From a virus, in the IMG/VR virus record IMGVR_UViG_3300009603_000019, positions 1-51,939 of that record: a DNA stretch of 51,939 bases. One strand, 5' to 3'. The translations under genes were made by a program, and so were the position numbers. The notes below the pieces were generated by a model. It was given only the letters and a program-made list of their open reading frames with translations, did not search any database and was not told the DNA's origin. This document shows positions 32,321 to 39,238 of the stretch, one piece after another; position 1 is the first letter of the stretch; the number at the start of each line of letters is the position of its first letter.

Positions 32321-32331
32321 GAGGTTATTTT

Positions 32332-32514
32332 ATGGTTAAATTTCTTGGTAACAAGAATAATAAATTAGCCTATTTTTTCCTCCTCGCCAGTGCCATTATA
32401 CTGGCGGTTAAGATAGTCCCATCCTTAATCAACCCACCTGAAAGGAAGGTAAGTGGGGTCTCATTAATCGCAAACTCACCATACAAGGTGCAATTGCACA
32501 AAGGAGATAAGTAA
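32332..32514 (+). CDS. Single-span membrane protein, 60 aa
   Basis: ATG 32332 (MVKFLGNKNNKLAYFF) with AGAGG 8 bases upstream; an earlier TTG start coincides with the TTGACA element and is less likely. A hydrophobic helix at about residues 13-33 (LAYFFLLASAIILAVKIVP) is followed by a polar tail with VQLHKGDK. Positively charged residues before the helix suggest an N-in, C-out orientation. Unknown; early-expressed small membrane proteins of phages often act in host takeover or superinfection exclusion. Confidence 0.6.
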   Translation: MVKFLGNKNNKLAYFFLLASAIILAVKIVPSLINPPERKVSGVSLIANSPYKVQLHKGDK

Positions 32515-33006
32515 ATGTTAAGTTTTCCGAAGTCAGCTTTTGTTCCTCACCCCACAGGACAGCACCAAGGTCATATCTTTGAGGTAGAAGTTCGCTACCA
32601 AGAAGAGACACCTTGGGGCTTGAAGGATAAGATCATCCTCAAGATCGAATCCGAAACTCCCATGTTAGATGACAAAGGGAAGCAACGCACCGACAAAGAA
32701 GGCACTCCCATGTTCTACAACTTGTGGGACTTCCTTACCGTTACTCGCAAAGGTAAACTGGCGAGTCGAAGAGAGGCCATCCTTGGAAGACCTCTTACTC
32801 CAGAAGACTTCCCCGATGACTACGATCCTGAGTTGGAGTTCTTGGATCGCAAGATCGGTTACGTAGTTAAGCACACCGCAGGAAAGGAGCCAGACACGGT
32901 GAGTGCTAGCATCGAAACGCTTTGGTCGTTAGGTGAAGGACCGAAGTTGAGCTTGAGTAATAAGCCGTCCGAAGCAAAAGCAAAAGACGACGACTTACCC
33001 TTCTAA
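32515..33006 (+). CDS. Putative ssDNA-binding protein with acidic tail, 163 aa
   Basis: AGGAG lies upstream in the previous gene's end; the genes abut. Beta-rich core: GHIFEVEVRYQ, DKIILKIESE, FYNLWDFLTVT, REAILGRPLTPEDFPDDYDPELEFLDRKIGYVVKHT, and SASIETLWSL. It ends with DDDLPF, the kind of acidic, aromatic C-terminal tip by which SSB proteins recruit partners. The R-x-x-I-L-G-R-x-L-T-x-E-D-F block is shared by a phage family often placed with recombination or replication genes. No OB-fold residues can be proved by eye. Confidence 0.65.
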   Translation: MLSFPKSAFVPHPTGQHQGHIFEVEVRYQEETPWGLKDKIILKIESETPMLDDKGKQRTDKEGTPMFYNLWDFLTVTRKGKLASRREAILGRPLTPEDFPDDYDPELEFLDRKIGYVVKHTAGKEPDTVSASIETLWSLGEGPKLSLSNKPSEAKAKDDDLPF

Positions 33007-33033
33007 ATTACCCCTTTAAGGAGACTTAAAAAA

Positions 33034-33870
33034 ATGGCTACTAAAGAAAGAACCTCTGAGTCGATGCCCTACATCACTGACTACACCCAGATTGAAGTCA
33101 TTGATGGATTCAATCATCGCACAAGTTTTTTGAATATCGAACAGTTGGCAACGAGCATTCGTGAAGTTGGGATGCTTGACCCTATCAAAGTTACTCGCAA
33201 TCCGAAAGGATCGGACTTTGATTTCCGACTGATCGACGGGGAACGTAGGCTCAAGGCAGTGCAGATGTTGCACGAACAGGGCGTAGAGATTTCATTTCCC
33301 GTTCGTATCCTTCAAGGAATGGATGACGAATCATCGGTCATCGTTGCCGCTACCTCTAACATGGAACGTAGCGACATCACTCCGCTGGAAGAAGGAAACA
33401 TCGTGGCTAAGATGGAAGCGTATGGATACGACACAAAAGAAATCGCTTTCAAGCTAAGCCGTAGTGATCAGTGGGTTCGGGACCGTAAGGCATTGGAAGG
33501 AGGATCTCGTAAGATTAAAAATGCCTTAGGGAATAATCGCATCCCTGCTGATGTGGCTGTAAAGTTGATCCGTAAGCACAAGGATCACAAGGAACAGGAC
33601 AAAGCACTGGCCGAAGTAGTTACTGCGGCGGGAGGACAGAAGTCCAACACCCGCAAAGCGGCAGCTAAGAAGGGTCACGGTGGGTCATTGAAGCCTACCG
33701 CCAAGGAATTGGAAGCTATGTCCGACAACCTTAAGACCCTTGACATCTCAGACACCATCAGAGATGCGGCGAATGCTTCACTGGCTTATGCAGATGGATC
33801 GCTTCCACCCGCTAAGTATAAGAAGTATCTCGAAACCCTACAGCTAGAGGCTTACAAAGTAGCTAGCTAA
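33034..33870 (+). CDS. ParB-like nuclease/DNA-binding protein, 278 aa
   Basis: ParB N-terminal domain: RTSFLNIEQLATSIREVGMLDPIKVTRNP (about residues 29-57) and the box II DGERRLKA (68-75) that binds CTP in ParB. A KorB-like helix-turn-helix follows: GYDTKEIAFKLSRSDQWVRDRKAL (131-154). The C-terminal 100 residues are basic (KSNTRKAAAKKGHGG) with helical ends. In the phage it could partition DNA, regulate transcription or protect DNA. No chromosomal-type parA gene is present. Binding sites might be the periodic YGAC array or the palindromic elements; this is a hypothesis. Confidence 0.85.
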   Translation: MATKERTSESMPYITDYTQIEVIDGFNHRTSFLNIEQLATSIREVGMLDPIKVTRNPKGSDFDFRLIDGERRLKAVQMLHEQGVEISFPVRILQGMDDESSVIVAATSNMERSDITPLEEGNIVAKMEAYGYDTKEIAFKLSRSDQWVRDRKALEGGSRKIKNALGNNRIPADVAVKLIRKHKDHKEQDKALAEVVTAAGGQKSNTRKAAAKKGHGGSLKPTAKELEAMSDNLKTLDISDTIRDAANASLAYADGSLPPAKYKKYLETLQLEAYKVAS

Positions 33871-33890
33871 ACCATCTAACCTTAGTGCCG

Positions 33891-33930
33891 AAGGGGAGGG
33901 GGCGAATTCCCCCTCCCCTTTCTCTTTTAA
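33891..33930 (+). terminator. Rho-independent terminator after ParB-like gene
   Basis: AAGGGGAGGGGG, CGAATT loop, CCCCCTCCCCTT, then TCTCTTTT. Stem 12 bp and perfect. It ends the SSB-like/ParB-like transcript and leaves the next gene dependent on a new start or read-through. Confidence 0.85.
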
Positions 33931-33946
33931 TTGAAAGGAACCCAAC

Positions 33947-34684
33947 GTGGAAAACCTTGCCCAGAAATTCATCAACTCTGATCTGTTCTCTGTCTATACG
34001 ATGACCCTTGACTTCAAGGAAAAGCTCTGTGGTGGTATCCCCAAGTCAGAGAAAGCCATCGAAGGCTGGATACGAGCTAACGTAGAAGACAAGAGCAAGC
34101 TGGAGCAGATGGTAGCAGACACTAAGGAGTCCATGAATGTAGACAACCTTAGCGAAAGCGATCTGGAAAACCTCGCCAAGTCTGCATGGAATGGATTCAA
34201 ATCTGATGAACGCGGACTCTACATAGAGGGCAGACAGATCAAGTCTATGTTTAAAGAATCTGCAAACGTAATCAAAAATGTTTTGAATGTCTCTGCTTTC
34301 AAGGCGAGAATAGCGGAGAGGGTCTTTGTCGTAGAGGACAAGGTGCATCTCCGCTATTCTGGATTGGATATCGCTTTGGCAGACATTTTTCAAGAACCTT
34401 CTGGATCATACGAAGGGATGGTTCATGCGATGACTGCCATGGGTAAAATCTCCGCATTGAAACGAGTTGATTACGTAGAGAAAGCTTATATAACTTTCAC
34501 CTTAAAGATCTTAAATGAGAAGATCATAACGAAAGATAAGAAACGTCTGGATGTCCCACAGTATATCATGCATTTGATTACGCACTCTCAAGAGAATGGT
34601 CTTGGGGCAGAGCGTAGTCAGGGCAATGGCAAATTTAATTGCTCTTTCTTTGGCCTCAAGGAGGAGATTAAGTCTAATGAATAA
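33947..34684 (+). CDS. Phage protein with RAMP-like glycine loop, 245 aa
   Basis: GTG start at 33947 with GAAAGGAA before it. N-terminal domain FKEKLCGGIPKSEKAIEGWIRANVE (residues 23-47, family motif GIP-x-x-x-x-x-I-x-G-W-I-R), LYIEGRQIKSMFKESANVIKNVLN (91-114), and a C-terminal GLGAERSQGNGKF (218-230). The last segment resembles the G-rich loop G-x-G-x-x-R-S-x-G-x-G of RAMP-fold RNA-binding proteins (Cas5/6/7). The N-terminal motifs recur in a phage family with no assigned role. RAMP kinship is an inference from one motif. Confidence 0.65.
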   Translation: MENLAQKFINSDLFSVYTMTLDFKEKLCGGIPKSEKAIEGWIRANVEDKSKLEQMVADTKESMNVDNLSESDLENLAKSAWNGFKSDERGLYIEGRQIKSMFKESANVIKNVLNVSAFKARIAERVFVVEDKVHLRYSGLDIALADIFQEPSGSYEGMVHAMTAMGKISALKRVDYVEKAYITFTLKILNEKIITKDKKRLDVPQYIMHLITHSQENGLGAERSQGNGKFNCSFFGLKEEIKSNE

Positions 34685-35009
34685 AGCTTTTACCACTGAG
34701 CAGTTGCTCCATATTGTTAACAAGAACATAGACAAAAACAGGGGGCCAAGCGAAGAAGCTTTAGAAGATTTAGCCCCTAATGGATGGCACTTGGTGCATA
34801 GGATCATGGTGCATAATAACGTAGAGTATAGATGTCGAGTTGCTCTATGCGTTCAAGGCACTAAGACACCAAGGATTGTCCTTATGGACATGGAGTTCGA
34901 GGACTACGAGCAGGGTCACGATCCTGATCATATCATTAAGCAAGCCGAAGAGCTTAATAATAAAATGAATAATCTTGATTCAGGGGAGATAGACGATGCT
35001 ATTATTTAG
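34677..35009 (+). CDS. Small protein, 110 aa
   Basis: The start at ATG 34677 (MNKAFTTEQLLHIVNKN) is preferred because GGAGGAGA lies 9 bases upstream; it overlaps the previous gene by 8 bases. Sequence NGWHLVHRIMVHNNVEYRCRVALCVQGTKTPRIVLMDMEFEDYE suggests a small alpha/beta protein. Acidic C-terminus (LDSGEIDDAII). No family is recognised. Confidence 0.65.
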   Translation: MNKAFTTEQLLHIVNKNIDKNRGPSEEALEDLAPNGWHLVHRIMVHNNVEYRCRVALCVQGTKTPRIVLMDMEFEDYEQGHDPDHIIKQAEELNNKMNNLDSGEIDDAII

Positions 35010-35012
35010 AGC

Positions 35013-35041
35013 TTGACAAGAACATGACTCTTTAGTATCTT
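35013..35041 (+). promoter_or_regulatory. Rightward promoter before the structured RNA
   Basis: TTGACA (35013-35018), 17-base spacer and TATCTT (35036-35041). The -35 is full consensus and is part of CTTGACAAG. RNA should begin near 35048, five bases before the first stem of the candidate RNA. Confidence 0.75.
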
Positions 35042-35047
35042 AGGTAT

Positions 35048-35200
35048 AGTCAGTGCCGAGTGAGTGAAGTGGACAACGAACGTAATATGCCTTATCATTA
35101 CCCCGTAAGGCTATTGCTTCCTATTCCCGGTCACGTTCGTTGACTACTGATCCCACTTCGGCACTGGCATCCTAGGGAAGAAGCAATAGCCTTCTTTCTT
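35048..35200 (+). ncRNA. Candidate structured RNA with crossing stems (pseudoknot or switch)
   Basis: Stems read from the sequence: P1 GTGCCG (35053-35058) with CGGCAC (35159-35164), continued by AAGTGG (35067-35072) with CCACTT (35153-35158); P2 CAACGAACGT (35074-35083) with ACGTTCGTTG (35133-35142), perfect 10 bp; P3 AAGGCTATTGCTTC (35107-35120) with GAAGCAATAGCCTT (35180-35193), 14 bp, extended by TTCCC/GGGAA after a bulge. P3 crosses P1 and P2. A short alternative, GCCTTA/TAAGGC (35089-35094 with 35106-35111), uses P3's 5' arm. CTTCTTTCTTT after P3 looks like a terminator tract. It could be a stand-alone RNA or a two-state leader. Confidence 0.6.
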
Positions 35201-35600
35201 TAAAAGCCTTAGCGGGTCTGAGTACGGGAGTACCAGCACACCGAAGCACGGCAACATACTGGTGTATAAAGATAGTGCCGTGAACGATGGAGAGAGATAG
35301 CTTCAGCGAAGCTTATCGATAGCCGCCATCTTAAACAAAGGGTGAGGGAGTTTAGGAGGGGTGTATGGGACAGGTCTGTACGACATTCCATATCGAGTCC
35401 GCTCCGCTCCGTTCAAATTGACTGATCCAATCCACTCAATTCCTGTCACTAGACAATTCTACTCCTTTCGTCTCCTTTCCATAGACTAGCCACACCACTC
35501 CTCTCCGTCCCTTATAGACTTTTTCTCTTTACGCCGTAGGCGTACTGTACATCCTGTCCTACGGACAGTAAAAGAAAAGAAAAGAAAGGAAAGTAAGTAA
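35201..35600. other. Gene-free 400-bp stretch, structured then pyrimidine-rich
   Basis: No credible gene. 35222-35340 holds hairpins: GTAC-GGGA-GTAC; CACGGCA...TGCCGTG (35247-35282); and GATGG...CCATC enclosing GATAGCTTC-AGC-GAAGCTTATC. From about 35380 to 35530 it becomes pyrimidine-rich with NGAC cores at 35381, 35419, 35451, 35483 and 35516 (spacing 38, 32, 32, 33), like the array at 35.9-36.6 kb. TACGCC-GTA-GGCGTA and CTGTCC-TAC-GGACAG come before a purine run that supplies the next ribosome site. Confidence 0.7.
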
Positions 35601-35855
35601 GTGAAAGAAGTACGTACAAAGCAAGAGTTGATAAACGTACTGGAGGAACTGGATGCCCCCAATGAGGTTAAGCGTAGCATTTACTTCGACACTACAGGAG
35701 GAGGAGGCTTTGCTTTACACAACGAAGAGGCATTACGATTAAATAAAAAGAAGTATCCTGTATACTCCATAGTCTTACCAGACTCCAGCGGCATAGTTAT
35801 TACTGGAGAATTGAGAAAGTCTATGATAAAGGAGGCCAAAGCAAAAGTTTTTTGA
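35601..35855 (+). CDS. Small protein, 84 aa
   Basis: GTG start with AAAGGAAAG upstream; no internal Met could serve. MKEVRTKQELINVLEELDAPNEVKRSIYFDTTGGGGFALHN, then VYSIVLPDSSGIVITGELRKSMIKEAKAKVF. The central GGGG and flanking strands suggest a compact alpha/beta domain. It interrupts the two pyrimidine-rich YGAC tracts. No family is recognised; the clean amphipathic pattern supports coding. Confidence 0.6.
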   Translation: MKEVRTKQELINVLEELDAPNEVKRSIYFDTTGGGGFALHNEEALRLNKKKYPVYSIVLPDSSGIVITGELRKSMIKEAKAKVF

Positions 35856-35889
35856 GATGAAACGGCCCGTTTCATGCCAAGCCTCACCC

Positions 35890-36600
35890 CGATGACGTGA
35901 CATACCAAGCTAAGTCTAACCGTACCCAACCAACCTCTATCGACAAGCCGATTCGAGTCTTCTCAGATCTACTGACGGAGCGGAACTTTCCTATCCCTAT
36001 CGACAAGTCTTATCCATCCGATGCTATCCTATCCCTATCGACAAGCCGATGCTATCCTATTCTTATCGACAAGCCGACTCTACCCCTGTCGTACCAGACC
36101 ATATGACGAATCGAGCCCAGCCTCTTCGGACCCCTTTGACGTTTCAGGTCGTTACGAACCTTGTCTCCTCTAATGACATGCCAATCCGCTTCTATCTAAG
36201 CCCCTTGACCTTCCTAGTCGAGTCAAGTCAATTCGATTCTAGTTGACGATCCTAGTCGAGTCAAATCAAATCAATTCGATTCTAGTTGACGAGTCCATCC
36301 GTCTCTTGCCCCATCAAACCTGCCCTAATGACTGGTCATACCGCGTCCACTCTTATCAAGTCCATAGACATGCCGATTCCGCTCGACCCCGTTTGACTGG
36401 CCGCGTCCTTTCATTTCTTTTCGAGCCTGTTGACACCCCGTGTCCCCCCGTGCCAAGCCCGATGACTAGCCAGACCTCACCACCCCCATCTAAGTTGACA
36501 GATCTTATCCATGACAAGCCGAGCCAAGCCAAAAAACATTTGACGAGTCAAGTCCATCCCTACCAAGGGGCAATCCTCATCGACCCTTTCCATTTCCAGC
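35890..36600. repeat. Degenerate array with a YGAC core about every 35 bases
   Basis: Gene-free and rich in C and T on the plus strand. TGAC or CGAC cores start at 35941, 35973, 36001, 36039, 36067, 36104, 36137, 36174, 36206, 36244, 36287, 36329, 36394, 36431, 36463, 36496, 36541 and 36580; spacing is mostly 28-45 (one gap of 65 contains AGACATGCCGATT at 36366). Units begin like TATCGACAAGCCGAT (four close copies before 36080) or AGTTGACGAGTCC. A longer pair, CCTAGTCGAGTCAA to ATTCGATTCTAGTTGACGA, is duplicated (about 36212 and 36250). Candidate iteron origin, partition or packaging site; it is not a CRISPR array. Confidence 0.7.
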
Positions 36601-36631
36601 CAAGGGTTTTCCATTAACGAAAGGAGATAAC

Positions 36632-37084
36632 ATGGAAGACTTCAAGGGAAGCAAGAAGCACAACCGATCTGATACAGAGGATAGAGCATTCTCTTACAGG
36701 TCGTATCGTAGAAACTTTGGTGAAGGATTATACGTTAATGACCTTGACCATGTAGAATGGAGATTGGTAGATGGTGTGCCTACTCCAGTAGCCGTCCTTG
36801 AACTTACCAGAGTAGACAATGCCTTCTACAACGAAGACACAAAACGAAAATACCAGCAAGCTATCTTGGATCGTTTTGCCAGAGATGCTCAGCAGGACTT
36901 CGTTGTGGAGATGGCATATAGGCTAAGCGTATCAGCCTATATCATCTTATTTAACAAGGATCTCACTGACTTCTGGACCTATAACCTTTCGAGAGACGAT
37001 TATCCTAACACGGGAATCGTCAACGAATGGCATCACTATAGAGAATCGGGGTATAGATTATGGATAAAAAATCTGGAAGCTTAG
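36632..37084 (+). CDS. PD-(D/E)XK nuclease-like protein, 150 aa
   Basis: AAAGGAG before ATG 36632. Core: FGEGLYVNDLDHVEWRLVDGVPTPVAVLELTRVDNAFYNEDTK. A D (DLDHVEW) followed about 20 residues later by V-L-E-L-T-R matches the PD-(D/E)XK beta-hairpin, but T replaces the usual K, so activity is uncertain. Then ILDRFARDAQQDFVVEMAYRLSVSAYIILFNKDLTDFWTYNL, typical of a family found in phages and Actinobacteria. It overlaps the next gene by 25 bases and follows the YGAC array. Confidence 0.6.
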   Translation: MEDFKGSKKHNRSDTEDRAFSYRSYRRNFGEGLYVNDLDHVEWRLVDGVPTPVAVLELTRVDNAFYNEDTKRKYQQAILDRFARDAQQDFVVEMAYRLSVSAYIILFNKDLTDFWTYNLSRDDYPNTGIVNEWHHYRESGYRLWIKNLEA

Positions 37085-37875
37085 ACTTTGGATGGAATGC
37101 AGCCTCAGGTCTTTTGACAAAGGTCTACAGGAGATTCTATAAAAAGAATCCTAGTGAATTGGATAACGACATACGCAATCTCTTCGACCACATAAAAGAA
37201 TACGGCAAGTTCAAGTCACTGGATGTGACAGGATCTGACGTAGAGACTGCGGTAAAGAATTATATCTTCAGCGACGACAACAAGGGAGGGAATGAAGGAG
37301 GTAAGTTCTTCCCTGACATATCATCCATAGTAAACGAATTAAGATATGTCATCATGCATAGAAAGAAAATGCGGGGCGAAGAGATAGCAGACAAGATGGT
37401 TTCCTTTGACGAGAATAAAAACATGGTCACTATTCCCATCAAAGGAACACCCTTAGAACGATGGTTTAAGGAGGACTCCATCGAAGCATTAGGATCTGCT
37501 GGTAGCAAATGTAGTGATTGCTTTGATACGGGAACCATCAGATTTTATTATATTAAAGGCCATGCTCATCATGTATTCGCAGCAAAAGAATGGCTTGACC
37601 TATCCGACAAGGATGAGGCCAAGGCTTCTATGTTCACTTGTGCAATATGTTATTGTGACCATTGTGAGTTGGGCCGTTTAATCTATACACGATTTCAGCA
37701 GAACGATCTCAGACCTCCTCTCTATAGCACCATATTAACCCTTGTAGGAAATCGAAAGAAGCGTAAAAAGGAGAGGGATATAGTGCGGGAAATTGAGGAT
37801 GGGGGAGAGCAAGGTGATATGCTTCACAGTCTTGACGAAGAGGGTGCAGCAATCGATCCTGAAACCAGACTATAG
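37060..37875 (+). CDS. Zinc-cluster protein, possible replication accessory, 271 aa
   Basis: N-terminal helices (ASGLLTKVYRRFYKK, NDIRNLFDHIKEYGKF), KFFPDISSIVNELRYV near residues 83-98, then C-x-x-C (SKCSDCFDTG, about 149-152) and a second cluster FTCAICYCDHCELG (about 187-196), which should bind zinc. The order FFP-x-I-x-x-I then C-x-x-C-x-D-T-G and a later Cys pair resembles small replication-initiation or helicase-loader proteins of phages, but this is only a family-level resemblance. C-terminus is basic then acidic. If right, it would be the one replication protein seen. Confidence 0.5.
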   Translation: MDKKSGSLDFGWNAASGLLTKVYRRFYKKNPSELDNDIRNLFDHIKEYGKFKSLDVTGSDVETAVKNYIFSDDNKGGNEGGKFFPDISSIVNELRYVIMHRKKMRGEEIADKMVSFDENKNMVTIPIKGTPLERWFKEDSIEALGSAGSKCSDCFDTGTIRFYYIKGHAHHVFAAKEWLDLSDKDEAKASMFTCAICYCDHCELGRLIYTRFQQNDLRPPLYSTILTLVGNRKKRKKERDIVREIEDGGEQGDMLHSLDEEGAAIDPETRL

Positions 37876-37929
37876 GTAACACGGGAGTGACTGGTTTCCT
37901 CCCCCATTCTCATCACCTTAGGAGATGCT

Positions 37930-38226
37930 ATGTCATCAAAAAGAAGTTATTCTCAGCATAAAAGAAACGTAGGAGCATTAGACCCATACGCTAGGTTGAG
38001 TGGTGCAGTGTATATGGATGCTTTTAACACACTGAGGAAAGCAGTAGACCTCCTCGACATGGATGAATTAAACAAAGAAGCACAAGGCAGGAAGGATAAC
38101 GCCTTAACCTTTTTATATTCTGATAATCCTTTTAGAAAGTATTTGGAAATCAGGGGTCACGAGATGCCGATTCAAAAGGGCATAGATGGGATTATTTTAA
38201 AGAGGGAGGATCGATATGAGTCGTGA
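37930..38226 (+). CDS. Small protein, 98 aa
   Basis: AGGAG before ATG 37930. SKRSYSQHKRNVGALDPYARLSGAVYMDAFNTLRKAVDLL, then an acidic helix and FLYSDNPFRKYLEIRGHEMPIQKGIDGII. No membrane segment. It overlaps the amidase by 11 bases. A GAAACCAG...CTGGTTTC inverted repeat lies in the gap before it (37861-37898). Unrecognised. Confidence 0.6.
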   Translation: MSSKRSYSQHKRNVGALDPYARLSGAVYMDAFNTLRKAVDLLDMDELNKEAQGRKDNALTFLYSDNPFRKYLEIRGHEMPIQKGIDGIILKREDRYES

Positions 38227-38953
38227 TCGTGTAGATGAAGTCTTTCAAGCTTCAGACAAGTACTCTATGGTGATGCTGGATACGCCTAACAAGAAAGGAA
38301 GGAGAAGGCTGGATCAAATAACTCTTGGCGTTATTCACTACACGGGATCGTCCAGCTTAGAAGGCACCCTTGCTTGGTTCCAAGACCCCGAAGCTAAGGT
38401 GTCCGCCCACTATGTCATCGCTGCGGATGGTGCTGTGGTGCAGTTTGGAGACTTAGAAGATGTGTTGTGGCACGCTGGTCGTTCAGAATGGCTGGGCAGG
38501 AAGTGGTGCAACAAGTACAGTATCGGATATGAAGTGGTCTGCGGCCCTAAAGGACGCTTCACCCCATCGCAGATAACGTCATTGCATTACCTGCTAAGGA
38601 TGAACATTCAATCTACAGGAATGACGGCTGTCGTAGGACATGAACACATAAGTCCCGGCAGGAAAATAGATCCCGGTAACTGTGTCAACTGGCACACCGA
38701 TTTTAAATTAAACATAATAGATCCTGACAATCAGTTGGAGTATTTCTCCAACCAGCGAATCGATCATACTGATGTCATAGAAAGGTATTTAAAGGAGGAT
38801 CAAAGTCTGGCATCCAGCAGAAACATTCCTATTGAACACGCCAAAGAATTAAATGAGATGAATCGTGCTAAAGAGATGACCGATGGAAGAGGGGGGTCAG
38901 ACTTCAGTTGGTTGCCCCGCCTCCTCAAGGCTCTCTTTCAACGCAGCGTATAA
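38216..38953 (+). CDS. N-acetylmuramoyl-L-alanine amidase (endolysin), 245 aa
   Basis: Amidase_2/PGRP fold: GVIHYTGSSS (Zn ligand H41), SAHYVIAADGAVVQFG (H65), LWHAGRS (H86), YSIGYEVV (catalytic-site E106), and VVGHEHISPGRKIDPG (H142, K150 and Zn ligand D152). The H, H, D ligand set replaces the Cys used in T7 lysozyme and matches AmiD-type enzymes. It cuts the bond between MurNAc and L-Ala in peptidoglycan. There is no signal peptide, so a holin or channel is needed; the membrane proteins at 2.6-3.8 kb would serve. GGGAGGA lies before ATG 38216. Residues after 165 are helical with no recognised wall-binding domain. Confidence 0.9.
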   Translation: MSRDRVDEVFQASDKYSMVMLDTPNKKGRRRLDQITLGVIHYTGSSSLEGTLAWFQDPEAKVSAHYVIAADGAVVQFGDLEDVLWHAGRSEWLGRKWCNKYSIGYEVVCGPKGRFTPSQITSLHYLLRMNIQSTGMTAVVGHEHISPGRKIDPGNCVNWHTDFKLNIIDPDNQLEYFSNQRIDHTDVIERYLKEDQSLASSRNIPIEHAKELNEMNRAKEMTDGRGGSDFSWLPRLLKALFQRSV

Positions 38954-39238
38954 CTCTACGAAGCGACCCCACGGTAACACAACCGTGGGGTCTGCATTAT
39001 TCCTTTTGAGAATTAAACAATCATTATCCCCCAACCATTCCTCGATCTGCTTAAACCCCCCTCCGTTCTTCCTCGCTTTAACCTCCGCTATCCACCCTCC
39101 GAAGCTTATATCACCCGTGTAAGAGCCTCCTGCGGCCCCTGAGAGGGGAACGCGCTCAGCCCCTATCCCTGCCTCGTTCAGCCTATGCACAATCTCACGC
39201 TCTACGCGCAAACCCTTGTTGCGCTCACTCCGTCCCAA
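38897..39238 (-). CDS. Holliday-junction resolvase-like nuclease, 113 aa
   Basis: PD-(D/E)XK pattern: RNKGLRVEREIVHRL (E13/E15), RVPLSGAAGGSYTGDI (D43), WIAEVKARKNGGGF (E52, K54), and IEEWLGDNDCLILKRN. Such small Hjc/RecU-like nucleases resolve branched DNA before packaging. It overlaps the polyvalent gene by 14 bases and the convergent amidase gene by 57. Confidence 0.8.
   Translation of the reverse strand: MGRSERNKGLRVEREIVHRLNEAGIGAERVPLSGAAGGSYTGDISFGGWIAEVKARKNGGGFKQIEEWLGDNDCLILKRNNADPTVVLPWGRFVELYAALKESLEEAGQPTEV
38965..38992. terminator. Bidirectional-type hairpin at the convergent gene ends
   Basis: GACCCCACGG, TAACACAA loop, CCGTGGGGTC. Perfect 10-bp stem 11 bases after the amidase stop, then ATTATTCCTTTT. 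It lies inside the resolvase-like gene, in the codons for DPTVVLPWG, so it is both a coding and a terminator-like element. Confidence 0.65.

Noticed and set aside
32314-32331. TTG start of the 60-aa membrane protein
   Set aside because: The TTG is the first part of the TTGACA element; ATG 32332 has AGAGG at proper distance.
35405-35430. tRNA T-arm-like GTTCAAATT
   Set aside because: No matching acceptor, D or anticodon stems could be built around it.
35935-36600. CRISPR array
   Set aside because: The recurring core is only four to fifteen bases and is degenerate, spacing varies, and no exact repeat of 23 bases or more with unique spacers is present; no cas genes are seen.
35897-36617. Three rightward frames of 65-124 codons in the YGAC tract
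   Set aside because: They overlap each other, lack ribosome sites, and their Ser/Pro/Thr-rich products follow the C/T bias and the repeats; the tract is better read as non-coding.
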